Source of the DNA: Selaginella tamariscina
Lineage: Eukaryota; Streptophyta; Lycopodiopsida; Selaginellales; Selaginellaceae
DNA length: 64,000 nt
Direction: 5' to 3'
NCBI GenBank assembly: GCA_003024785.1
Contig: PUQB01000037.1
Location: forward strand, 160,443-224,442
The position numbers and the translations under genes were made by a program. Position 1 is the stretch's first letter; each line of letters begins with the position of its first letter. Of this stretch, positions 10,685 to 28,372 are shown piece after piece. The notes beneath the pieces are model-generated. The model saw only the letters and a program-made list of their open reading frames with translations. It did no database searches and was not told where the DNA came from.

Positions 10685-12086
10685 CGGCATACGCATAAGT
10701 AACATATATACACATGCATATATATTACATATTTCTGCGTTTTAACAATCTTTAATTGATTAGTGATACTCCTGGATTACATACGGTTGTTCAGCTGCCA
10801 CCGAAGAGCCCCGCATTTGATTTGTTGTCTCGGATGCTTGAGTAAGAGTGTGTGTGTGAGAGGGGCACTCACATAAATAATATCTATTATTTGATTTACT
10901 GAAGGTATACTATTACAGATATGATCCTGCAAAGCGTATAACAGCATCACAAGCATTAGAACATGAGTAAGTAATTACATGTATATAAAATGTGTATATA
11001 CATGTGCATTTATATATACGTATACATATAATATGTATGCGTTGAAATCTTATTTTTACTGCGTCTCTTTCTCCAGATACTTCCGGACCGAACCCATTCC
11101 TGGTCGGAAGTAAGTTTTTAAGCTTTTAATCATTCTTATTATACTTTCTAAATTATGTATAATTTTATATTAGTGTCTATGTACATATTAATTAATAGTT
11201 AATTAAACAATATAATATTTTGGGAGGTTGCACTTGTACCAGGGCAGCCTGGGGAAAAAATTGTACAATATCCTGCACGCCCGGTGGATCCTTCTACAGA
11301 TTTTGAAGGAAATGGTTCAGCCCAGAATTCACAAATGGTAATCGATGTTATATATCATATGTTAGATAATATACCTGTACGTTATATAAGATATACGCTA
11401 TAATTTAATAATGTGTTTTACAATTAGCTTGACAATGTATGTATATACATGAATTCATGGATACACATGTGGTGTTATATACACACTGTCTGATATATAT
11501 ATATATATATATAATATATATAATAAGTACAGATGGCTGGATCGAATGCAGCATCAGCATCAGCAGCTGCCGCCAATGTAGCAGCCAATGCTGGCCGTCC
11601 GATGCATCACCCAATGCCAATGGTTGGGATGCAGCAAAGGCTCCAAACTGCAGGCATGGGAGGTGAGTGTTGCTAAATTAATCAAATATGTTATGTGAAT
11701 GTTTTATTAAACCGAATTAATTGGACTTTAATTAAAAATCAAATGGTTATATGTTAATTGATTTTACTATTTCCAGGTTATAATGTAAGTGCTCAAGGAA
11801 GCATGGGGCTTACTGCAAATATGTTTGTACAAAGAGGACAGCTTCAACAACATCAACAGCAACAACAACAACAACAGGTATTATATATATTTTAAAGGTT
11901 TTATAATATATACATTATATGGTGTACATATACAGGAGTTAAATATTTAATTAAATAAAATAAAGAATAAGAAAGTTATGTGCATATTAATATTTGATGT
12001 TTATTTGTTTATTTATTTCTCAGGGAAGGAGACGAGATACAATGAACGCGAGTTATCAACCTCCTCTCAAGTCAAGAAGGCTGTAG
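8421..12086 (+). CDS. CDKE;1: Cyclin-dependent kinase 8 / CDKE (Mediator kinase module), 16 exons
   Basis: CDK8 pairs with cyclin C in the Mediator kinase module and phosphorylates transcription machinery in the nucleus. Exons: 8421-8624, 9195-9305, 9438-9541, 9686-9728, 9788-9895, 9948-10017, 10141-10235, 10302-10335, 10400-10484, 10764-10841, 10919-10966, 11077-11109, about 11229-11337, 11533-11662, 11777-11877, 12024-12086. The product is about 471 residues, close to the roughly 470 of plant CDKE. Landmarks: glycine loop [12 protein letters not shown] (21-32), CDKE-type SPTAIRE helix (60-66), catalytic HRDLKPSN (D147), DFGLAR (D172), WYRAPE (196-201), C-terminal Met/Gln-rich tail with poly-Gln, ending PPLKSRRL. 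All junctions are GT-AG and in phase except 12/13: the AG at 11225-11226 leaves two extra bases before the conserved ALVPGQPG frame. The tail is intact beyond it. This is either an indel error or a lesion. Confidence 0.93.
8838..9150. repeat. Compound microsatellites in CDK8 intron 1
   Basis: (GT)n near 8838-8856, (AC)n then (AT)n at about 8935-8990, and a compound (CT)n-(AC)n-(AT)n-(GT)n tract at about 9058-9145. The order pyrimidine tract, AC, AT, GT recurs in other introns here. They make spurious open frames on both strands, none of them genes. Confidence 0.9.
10629..10684. repeat. (CT)n(AC)n microsatellite in CDK8 intron 9
   Basis: A long CT run followed directly by an AC run lies between exons 9 and 10. 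A shorter CT/AC tract of the same design sits in intron 8 (about 10348-10385). The 52-nt intron 5 (9896-9947) is itself mostly a CT tract. Confidence 0.9.
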
Positions 12087-12380
12087 CCTTCTTAATTATA
12101 ATCCATTACCTGGTACATACATACATACATACATATATGTATGTATGTATGTATGTATTTAGATCTTTGCATTCAGGCTCTCTCACACACGTGTGTGTGT
12201 GTTCATTTATATGATTGTTTATATTTCAACAATCTTAGTTATTGAATATCAATTTAAACTGGCATTAGAGCACTAATGCACATTAGTAGCTCACTATACG
12301 TTTATGGACCATCAATACTAAGGAGGCCATGTATGATTTCTTTATAAAATACATTATGTAAATGTTAAAAAGAAATAAAT
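12087..12380. terminator. Gap between convergent CDK8 and MCM5; likely 3' processing region
   Basis: These 294 bp separate the two stop codons and must hold both 3' ends. A (TACA)n-(TGTA)n self-complementary tract spans about 12114-12160. A short hairpin (GAGC-ACTAATG / CATTAGT-AGCTC) lies at 12268-12292. The terminator role is inferred only from the convergent layout. Confidence 0.4.
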
Positions 12381-19235
<6,855 letters not shown>

Positions 19236-19609
19236 CTCTTCTCTATACCCTAGCTTACTTAGAACCCTAAATTGAAAATGGCGGGAAAATTTTGCCCTTG
19301 GCGGGAAAATCGATTGCTTGGTATATTCATTCTCGACCACGTAATGTTTATACAGATTCATTATGTGCTCACACACACACAAATTTGATATTACATAAAT
19401 TTAGTAATATAGGTATTCTATATATTATTATTAATATATAATTTATTATGAAACTTTTTATTATTTAATTACCAATACACAAGGAAGCTACTCCATATAT
19501 CTATAATGGCTTCCTCGCTTGCCATTCCATGTACAAGAAGAGTGACCACACACCGAGCACCTGTGTTTAATATGTGTGTGTGTGTGTGTGTGTGTTGTAA
19601 GTGTTAATT

Positions 19610-20215
19610 ATAATATGTTATAACACGAGTAAGTAATTACATGTATATAAAATGTGTGTATGACTATGTACGTGTATACGTATATATATTGAAATCTTAT
19701 TTTTACCTAGGTGTCTTTTCCGCTCCTGGTCTAAGCTAAATAATCTTTTAATCATTATTATTATACTTTTTAAATGAAGAATAAATTTGTATTAATATCG
19801 TTTATGTATTAATCAAATAATAATAATAAGGGAAATGGTTATGTTATATATAGTCAAACATATATAGTTGTTATATAATATTACGTTATAATATTGTAAT
19901 TAGATATCCATCAGATCGACAATGTTTATTGGCATATGTATATACATGTATTCATGTATATTCATACGGTGTACAAACATACACAACATAGTGTATTTTA
20001 CACACTGGCCTGATATATATAGTTTTCATACTGTTCTAAACATGATATATTATAACCACATATATATTTGTATATGTTATATATGACAATGAATTATATA
20101 TGTACAGATGTATGAATCAAATCCAGCATCAGCGTCATCGGCTGCCGCGCAATTCTGGCCGTCCGATGCAAAATGGGATGCAGTAAAGGCTCCATGGGAG
20201 CATAAATAACAACAA
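19610..20215 (+). pseudogene. Decayed partial duplicate of CDK8 (exon 11 end to exon 14)
   Basis: The segment follows 10960-11660 of CDK8 in order and on the same strand. 19625-19660 matches the exon 11 end and intron 11 (GAGTAAGTAATTACATGTAT). 19690-19770 matches the end of intron 11 and start of intron 12, with most of exon 12 lost. 19848-20100 matches intron 13, with only a few bases of exon 13 left. 20106-20205 matches exon 14 (ATCCAGCATCAGCGTCATCG, GGCCGTCCGATGC, GGGATGCAG) with two internal deletions. It lies upstream of MCM5, so the copy was placed on the far side of that gene. It cannot encode a kinase. Confidence 0.85.
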
Positions 20216-20823
20216 CGTACATAAAGATACCAACATATGATTTTAAATAATATTAATATGAAATTAAATGTATGTGAAAAATTATATAACTATGTTCTAT
20301 TATTAAGTGATGTTGTTCTTTCGTAATTTTTGACTTCTTTGATGAATTAATTTGATATATAGGTATATTGTGCACATGTATATATGAAAACATTAAACGC
20401 ATTAAATGTGTAATATTTATTGTATATATTAAAAGACTATTGTAACATTATAACGTAACTTGTATTTTATTTTTATTATTTCAAGTAGATTATACATGAA
20501 ATGTGAATTAATATGTATGTACAAGTATATAAAACAGACATTAAAAATAAAATAACAAAAATTACAAATAAATATTTCCATATACATATATGTATAGTCG
20601 GATTTCCAATTTCCAATTATAGTCTAGCTCGTCATTACATTTTAAGCATTTATCACTCAAATACTTACATATGCAAATACATATATTTGCTAATCAATGT
20701 ATACTTTTATGCTTGTTATATGGTTAAACATGTTAAAACTGCAAATTCACATACATTAATCTATAAAATATGAAAAATCTTATAAGAATATTCTGTTGTA
20801 ATGATTCATATAATCTTATTATA
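20216..20823. other. AT-rich spacer, nothing recognised
   Basis: No coding or transposon similarity seen. One 86-codon frame here lacks any domain or compositional support. The first bases (AATAACAACAACGTAC) may be the last trace of the CDK8 poly-Gln exon. Confidence 0.4.
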
Positions 20824-21062
20824 GGGCCTTCGCACGTAACATTAACATTAACTCAAGTTAATGTTGATATTAACTTAATGTTGAAATATTATGGCCACCA
20901 TCTGCACACCAGTGTTTATATAATGAGACATTATCTCAAAATAATGTTAATGTCAAACGTTAATACTAAATACCTCTTCAAACTAGAAAACATTAACTTT
21001 TTAATTCAAAATTAACACAAAACATCTCACATCTATTTTTCTGACATTAACATTAATTTACT
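20824..21062. repeat. Possible terminal/subterminal region of the Harbinger relic
   Basis: GGGCCTTCGCACGTAAC at 20824 resembles the GGGCC-type ends of PIF/Harbinger elements. The next 230 bp carry many AACATTAA/TTAATGTT motifs in both orientations, including a 10-bp-arm palindrome AACATTAACT-CA-AGTTAATGTT (about 20844-20865), as expected of subterminal repeats. No matching inverted end or target duplication was found on the other side, so this is tentative. Confidence 0.35.
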
Positions 21063-21119
21063 CAGACTTTAATAAGTTTTAGGTTTAAACTTTAGGTTTA
21101 ATTTTAAAAAATTTGAATT

Positions 21120-21900
21120 CATGCTGGAAAGCTCAAGCTTAAGTTTGAGCTCAAGATCGAGCAGTAAGAGGCTGGAGAAATGCCATAATCTTCTCCTGAA
21201 TTTGCTCACATGCGGGATTATTTCCTTCAAGTAGGCGCACCCAGTTTTGTTCATGAAATTCCTCATTATTTTCCTCCTTTCCAGCATCAAGCAAAAATTA
21301 TGAAGAATGCAACAAGTAACTATAACTTCTAGAGCAGCATCTGGCTTCGTTGGAACACCATGTTGAAGGATTCTCCACTTCCCTTCACACTCAATTTAGA
21401 AAACAACAAAAAAAATTTTAAAATGAACCAAATTTTTTTTTAAAATGAACCAAAAAAAAATTTATCTTTAAGAAGACCAAAGCTTCTCTCAACTATTTTT
21501 CGAGCTCGAGAAAGCTCTTTGTTGTAGAACCTTTTCAAGTTGGACAATAGAACTCTAGTCTTCCTGACAAGAGCAGAGCATGGGTAAGCCTTATCCCCCA
21601 GCTTCAAGTTGAAGTGTCAGAGGGGAAATGTTGGTTCTTGAAGCACCTCCTTGGCTAGTCCCTGTTTGTAAAACCCTAAGTTCTTCCAAACTCTTGAATC
21701 ATGAACAAACCTTAGCCAGCCACAATACACATCCAAAAACCTTCTCCTACTATCCACCACTGCCTGGAGAACAATTGTCTCTTCCTTATCTCTTTATATC
21801 ATTTACGTTTTGCAAGAATACGTCAGTAATCATCCATTCACTTACTACTAGATGCAACAGATCCATTCTCATGCTGTCTTTTGTTGAGCGTTCTTCCATC
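21120..21900 (-). mobile_element. PIF/Harbinger transposase relic (DDE_Tnp_4 type)
   Basis: The minus strand reads, in order, VLQAVVDSRRRFLDVYCGW then HDSRVWKNLGF (first catalytic Asp region), KLGDKAYPCSALV (second Asp, the GDxGYP motif), YNKELSRARKIVERSFGLLK (Glu region) and WRILQHGVPTKP...CCILHNFC. These are the hallmark blocks of Harbinger transposases. The frame shifts between blocks, and an A/T-rich stretch of about 85 bp with a duplicated AAAATGAACCAAA motif (about 21405-21470) interrupts the sequence between LLKDK and WRIL. It is a dead DNA transposon; the Myb-like partner gene was not seen. Confidence 0.8.
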
Positions 21901-22084
21901 TCTACAATAGTTGTCCCGATTGTATTAAGTACTCGTTTTTGAGCCTAATGAAAAGCCTCAAATTTCTTCTTCCGCCGTAATTTCTTTTCAAACTCCAACA
22001 CTTCTTTAGGTATTCATCTTGGTACATTCTATAGACACATTGTTAGTTACCTGCTAATACGACCATCCCTCCATGGTCGCCATA

Positions 22085-22684
22085 TGTTAAACATAGAAAA
22101 TCTTACGATCTAAAACGTAGCAATGGTCGCCACCGACAAACCCGTATTAAGGGCCTATCAAAATAAAAAGGAACAAAAATAGAGTACAGATCAGACTTCA
22201 AAAGGTCGAGAAAGAGTAAGAATAGCAAGGTATGTAGTAAGTAGCAGTATTGCGGATCCCGTCACAGTACTGAGAAAAAAATAGTATACACCAAAACAGA
22301 AAGATAAGCAAGAGATAGTCGTATTGAGAGTGAAAGGAAACTTATATTATGTCTGCACACAACATAGTACAAAATTACAGTATACTCGGGATCCCATTCT
22401 AGTCCTAATCTGGTTTATTTATACCCGTACTCTTGGTCCCATACTAGTTATCCATTTAGTTACTGTAACTCCTTATTCTTATCCGGGTATGCCATACTCT
22501 ACTTCAAACAGCGTATTGCAATAGTGACTCACTTGTATTACGATAGTGACTCGTACTTCGATATTTCTATCCAACTCTTGTTTTTTCCACAATATATAAA
22601 ATTTTTTTGTGTTTTTCCCATTATATTTGGCATGAAATAAAACACAACTAGGATCCTTCTACATGTCTAACTACGATCCTAACA
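22085..22684 (-). mobile_element. Isolated retrotransposon LTR (600 bp) with primer-binding-site-like sequence
   Basis: The segment has matching ends, TGTTA...TAACA. Read on the minus strand it carries a TATA box (GGTATAAATAAACC, about 22412-22425) near its middle and, just past the downstream end, TATGGCGACCATGGAGGGAT, which resembles the TGGCGAC-type primer binding sites of some plant LTR elements. No target duplication flanks it. Internal sequence is lost or runs into the Harbinger relic. Family unassigned. Confidence 0.5.
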
Positions 22685-23379
22685 GTGTGTAATTTATAAA
22701 GAGAGAATTAATTTAACAATATAAAACTTAGACTTCTTCATTTCATCAACAATCTGTTACAAAAGTGCCTCATTGTGGAAATAAAGGGTAGGTTATACAG
22801 CCTATACACATTTTTATATATGTTTTATTTTTCTTATTTTTAAACATTTATTAATTTATTAATTTTATATTTTATTATAATTAAAATGAAAGAGATATAT
22901 ATAAAAGACCTTTAAGGTTAATGCATATGATTCGACATGTTGTTTTATTTATACACATGTTTCTATATATTTTTATTTCTTTTAGTTTTAGTATTTATTA
23001 ATTCATTAATTTAATATAGGATGAATCATAAGTTCTATATATATTTATTTTCTTGATTTTATTAATTACTTTAATGAATTTAAAAATTAAAATTGAGGTT
23101 AAATTTTATAATTATATTTTAATGGTTAGGTTTAGGGTTACCTAAAATCAAAGATTTCTATACAACTCTCAATTTATAAAAAATTTATATGAAATGAGAT
23201 TTATTAATTAATTATAATTTTAATTAATTATTATAATTATTTTCTTACTGATCTTCACAAAATTGTCATAGTTTCAATTGAGAAAAGGGGATTTAAATTA
23301 TAAGTGATTTTTGAGAATTTCTCTAGTCAATGTGTGTGTGGGTGCATGTGTAAACATGTTAACAACATAGTTAACAAAT

Positions 23380-23440
23380 TGTTAACATGTAGACCCTTCT
23401 ACATGTTAACAATTTCCTTAAAAGGGTCTACATGTTAACA
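23380..23440. repeat. Perfect 19-bp-arm hairpin
   Basis: TGTTAACATGTAGACCCTT (23380-23398) and its exact reverse complement (23422-23440) flank a 23-nt loop. The loop contains another CTACATGTTAAC, so the stem half is present three times. Further GTTAAC motifs sit just upstream (23357-23378). It could be a small foldback or MITE remnant. Confidence 0.85.
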
Positions 23441-24709
23441 TGCCATGTCACTTAAAGTGATAATGCAAGTGGTGATGTGGAAGGGTTGAAATAAATCATC
23501 TAAGATAAATTAAGTATTACAATAAATATAAGAAAGGAAAATTCCTAAATAATTTTTAAATTTTATGTTTTAAAGAAATAGCATGATATTGTCAATGCCA
23601 AAGTTTTAAATTAAATAAAGAACTTTCAAACTCATCTTATAAACATTTTGTACATAGCTTATAACATTTCCAAAGATGATAAGATGGCCTAAGAGTTTGC
23701 ATCAAATTAAAACACTTAATAAAAATATTATTAAATAATTAGAATCACTAGAGGTACTTGTGAGAGAGCATTATATTAGTCATTCTTTATCCTAACCAAT
23801 GCACCATTTTATAAAATTTAAAGTTCAATGTTTATTTTGCTAAATTACTCACTAAGTTTTGTGCTTTAACAAAAAAGTCATTGAAGCATGATGACATTTT
23901 AATAATGAATCATTCCCATTCAAATAGGCATGAAGACACTCAAAACCCTAAATAACAATAAAATATTTAGTTCATCAAGTGTTTGAATGATATAAATCAT
24001 TAGATGTTAAATTATAGGATTAGCTAAATTTATTTGCATCAACACATTTTTAACGTTGATATATAATGTGTCCACAAGTAAGATAAATAGTCGAATGAAG
24101 TGGAATTATTAATAACTCTTTAATTAATTAAACATTTATTAATACTTTCACATTCACCAGAAAAAAGTATGTGGAGAGAGAAGCATTTTAATCTGACGAA
24201 TAATTAATAAATTATTTTAAATATTGCACCTTACTAAAGAAACATTGAACCTCTTGAACTATACAAAAATGAATAAACTTTCTTATTACATAAATTGAAA
24301 AGGTATTCATAAAATTAAATGATATAAGATTAAGTTTGTATATTTTACATAGTTTAAAATCATTAAAAGTTACTATATAAATTGATTTAAAAATTTATTG
24401 ATTTAGATTAGACTATGTTCTAAGTCAAATTTATTAATCCTAAATAAGTGGTATTTATTAAATTGAACACACTTTTCAAGTTTCAATTATAGATCAACTT
24501 CTCAAAACCAATCCAAATTGCATTGTATAACACAATGATCATTCTGCTCATAAATTAAAATATTATTAATAAAATTAATAGTAATATCTAACATATTGGT
24601 AAAAAGATCGTTCATTATGTGTTGAAAAGTGGTTAGAGTGATGGCATAACTATACATTTATAAAAACCAAAAGGTGTGAAATGTGATATTCGAAATATAT
24701 TCATCAACC

Positions 24710-24948
24710 ACGTTGTAACTAAAATGGGCATGCTTATAATCCCATTTTTAATAATATTAACAATTTTAAATATTTAATTAGCAATTTTTAATATTAAAAG
24801 AATATTCTTTAGAATAATATATGTTTAAGGAAATGTTTAAATATCTATTTATTAAATAATTAATTAAAATTAAAACTTAAGTATAAGTTAATATTTATTT
24901 TATATTCTCATTTTCATATATCATGCCCATTTTAATTATAATGTGTGC
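24710..24948. mobile_element. MITE, copy 1 (about 240 bp)
   Basis: It starts CGTTGTAACTAAAATGGGCA and ends CATGCCCATTTTAATTATAA, which are terminal inverted repeats of about 20 bp. The interior is AT-rich without coding capacity. A second copy with the same ends and interior lies at 45493-45747. Superfamily and target duplication undetermined. Confidence 0.8.
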
Positions 24949-26054
24949 ATATTGAAACTTGTTAAATTCAATTTGATCAATCATTTACTTTAACCTAAAT
25001 GATTTAACAAATTAGTAATGTTAAGAAGTGAATAAAGATCACATTATTAAAAGGAGGCTTTGGGCACTAAACTCCACGATGGACAATAAACCTGTTTATT
25101 GGTTATGTCTGTAATAGTAGCACGCATTGTTAACAATTCATTTGGTAATTGTTTTCTAACTAGCACCTTGAAAGGTTTTGCATAACCAATGTCTTTACAT
25201 GTGTTTTTTGAGACAAGTCAAACTTAAATAAATCTGCATACTCAAACTTAAACTGCACAATGCATTATGCATGTACTCTAGTGATAAACATGTTGAAATA
25301 AACACCATCCAAGAATTAAAATCAATGGTGTAGTATGTGTAAAACATGCATCATTAAATTTCTTTATGCACAAAAGAATAGACCACAAAAAATACTTTCA
25401 ATTGTGAAAAACATAGTGATTAAGAAATCATAAAAATTTTTAAACTACTTCAACCTTAAAATACTATTGAAGGAACCACTAAGAAGATCGGAAACAAATT
25501 TAAAATTATCACATATGATTTAATGTTGTTATGTTGTGTACTCAAACATCGCATGAAATTATTCATTGCATTGTGATTAAGCCTAAGGGTTAATTGACCT
25601 TTTATTAATTAGTTTATGAAAATTTTTAAAAAATATATTTAAAAACCATGAGGTTCTAAATTTGAGTCTCTTGTAATAATTAGAGGATAAAAAAAGATGA
25701 AACTAACATTTTTGGTTATTTGAGAAGATAAAAGAGCATTTTTGGCTATTTGGTTTAGCTTAGCATGGTTTACCAAACAATTATTAATTCTTAAGTAAAT
25801 GGTGTGATGTACCGAGGACTTGAGTAAATAACGTGATTTATTAGGGATTGCATGGCATGGTTTATGAAATAATTATTAATTCTTTGGTAAATGGTGTGGT
25901 TTATCCTTGGGTAAAAATGGCTTACATTTATTAAACGTGGACTTCAATGGAAGCATGATGAATGTTATACACCATGGCTTGCAGTTATGAGAAGTGGATT
26001 TCAACAAAAGTCTTGTAAATGTTACACAACATAGGTCAACGAAAGCCTGGTGAA

Positions 26055-26436
26055 GTTACACACCATAGTTCAAATAAATAATTACTAGCTTTTGCTCATG
26101 TTACACATCGTAATTCAAATAAACAATTACCCACTTTTGCTTAATGATACACACTATAGTTTAAATAAGTAATTACCCGCTCTTGCTTAATGTTACACAT
26201 CATAATTTAAATAAGTAATTACCCGCTCTTGCTTAATGTTACACATCATAGTTTAAATAAGCAATTACCCACTTTTACTTAATGATACACACTATAGTTT
26301 AATTAAGTAATTACCCACTTTTGTTTGATATTACACCCTATGGTGAATCTTACACACTCTAGTTCAAATAAGTAATTACTTGTTTTTATTGAATGTTAAA
26401 CATTGTGGTTCACATAAGTAATTACCCATTTACTCA
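26055..26436. repeat. Tandem array of a 46-bp unit, about nine copies
   Basis: The unit is GTTACACATCATAGTTTAAA followed by TAAGTAATTACCCGCTCTTG and CTTAAT. Copies are 80-95% alike by eye; one is truncated near 26335. Diverged partial units extend upstream to about 25960. It resembles a small minisatellite. Confidence 0.85.
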
Positions 26437-26669
26437 ATTGATTTATAAAAATATAATAAAAATATTTAAGAACCATGAGGTTTAGGTAAAAGGGATTAAA
26501 AGTGTTTTGACTTTTAGGTTCAAGGTAGCTTAATCTACCATGAACAATTATTAATCCCTAAGTAAATCACATTTACCGAATGATTAGTAACAACATGCTT
26601 TACTAAGGATTTAATTGTTAAAGACATTAAATCATTATCATGTTAAAGATAATAAATCACTTCATTAAG

Positions 26670-26950
26670 CATTCAATTGTTAAAGATATATTAAAACCAA
26701 TATCAAGCAACATAATAACTAAAAATTCACAAACAAAGTGAAAAAATTAGTATCAATTAGCATAGTCCACACACAAGGTGAAAATTGAATGTTTAGGTGG
26801 AACTTACAACCAACAAAGTAATTGAAACTTCACACACAAAGTGAAAGAACTAGTATTAACCAACACAATCATTGAAAGTTCATACACAATAAAAACCCAA
26901 TATCAATCAACATAATCACCGAAACTCCACATACAATATGATTAAATGGA
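26670..26950. repeat. Diverged tandem repeats of about 60 bp
   Basis: About four loosely similar units share a core such as TTCACACACAAAGTGAAA and ATCAAxxAACATAATCA. The boundaries are soft and the copies poorly conserved. Confidence 0.5.
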
Positions 26951-27959
26951 ACCTCCAACCCTTAAGATGCATAATAAAAAAAATTGAAAGTGAAGTCTTT
27001 ATTGCACAAGATCCTTCAATCTTTTGTGCGATTATTTGTTTTTCACAACATGTCTTTATAAAATTAAGGTGTTGTCATCAACACCTCTATCATTTAATAT
27101 TACAACCACCATAAGAATAACTTCTAGTAAATATAATCATCGACCTAAATGTGATGACCACAATAGAAAATGAAATGTCATCATTTACACTCTCATGAAA
27201 ATTATGTGAACCATAAGAATAACTTTTAATAAATAAGGTTGCTAATTTGAATACAATAACCACCAATTTGAGTAGACATCACATGTGTATAATGTATGTT
27301 TTGGGCCAAACATGTCCAATAAAAAATCTGATTAAACTGATTTGCATTGTTCTAATTGGTTTTACGATGATTTTGTTTATTTTTGCCTTCATGAATCCAC
27401 AAAATTGACTATAAGTGTTAAAACAACCTTGAAAAATTAATTGTGTTAACACATATATTATACACTTTTGTCAGAACAACATAATAAAAAGAATATGTAA
27501 TTTAAATGAAGTTTGACCATCACCAAATACCAAGTTAAAATGTTAAATAAATATAAAATACACATATTAAAGTCAAATTGTCAAAAATTTCATTAGGTTG
27601 TTATGCATGTTATCGTATTAAATCTTTAATGTTAATTCGTTATAACACTTAAGAGTTGTCCATTTCAAACACATTAGAAACTGCTGAAGTGCATAAAAAC
27701 AATCACATAGAAATGATGAAACTAGTGTTAAATTTCATTTCCTTAATCACCTTAAAGAGTTGGCGGATGAATTATTGGATTTGTGAAGTCAAAAAAAAAA
27801 AAAAAAATTAAAATTTAAAAAATTAAAAACAAAAATGATGAGAAAAATAACTTATTATTGAAAAATTGCTTTAAAAGCTCTATGTAGATAACATTTGCCA
27901 GAACATAAAAGGTTGCCGTCGTATCCACTGAGCAAAAATTAAAATAAAAAATGTAAAGA

Positions 27960-28370
27960 GGCCATATGTCAGTATGCATATGTCCACACATGCATACACC
28001 TTATACTACTTTACACCATAGAATAAACTAATTTACCATAGCTAGTCAAAGTCTTTTTGAAGGTCCATGGTCTTCCTAATGCGTGTTACTGACAAAGGTG
28101 CATGGTCTAATCCTATTGCGTGTTACATACGGAGTTACATACGGACACGGTTAGTCACTATCCATATGTACACTTTACACCTTAGAATAAACTAATTTAT
28201 CAGACTACACCGTAGCTAGTCAGAGTCTTCTTGAAGGTTCATCGTCTTCCTAATGGGACATGAGGGTCTAATCCTATTGCGTGTTACATACGGACAGGAT
28301 TTCAAGCCACATATGGAAGTTTTCCTAATGGGACATGAGGGTCTAATCCTATTGCGTGTTACATTTCAAG
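27960..28370 (+). repeat. LRR-gene 5' leader relics, repeated
   Basis: Plus-strand sequence matching the leader of the LRR gene (31330-31465) occurs at about 28035-28140 and again at 28195-28300, with a third partial copy to 28370. Shared phrases are GCTAGTCAAAGTCTTCTTGA, CCATGGTCTTCCTAAT, TGCGTGTTACA and TTCAAGCCACATAT. GGTCTAATCCTATTGCGTGT appears three times. No LRR body follows on this strand; a minus-strand LRR block begins right after. Confidence 0.7.
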
Positions 28371-28372
28371 TC

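Larger units (their letters stand above)
22685..27950. other. Gene-poor AT-rich intergenic region
   Basis: No protein-coding gene recognised over 5 kb; stops are dense in all frames. It contains the hairpin at 23380-23440, a MITE at 24710-24948, the tandem array at 26055-26436 and weaker repeats at 26670-26950. A poly-A run lies at about 27790-27807. Confidence 0.55.

Noticed and set aside
20513-21015. Two short plus-strand frames (86 and 81 codons)
   Set aside because: AT-rich, no motifs, and the second overlaps the AACATTAA repeat region.
26055-26436. CRISPR-like array
   Set aside because: The 46-bp units are contiguous with no unique spacers, and this is a plant nuclear sequence.
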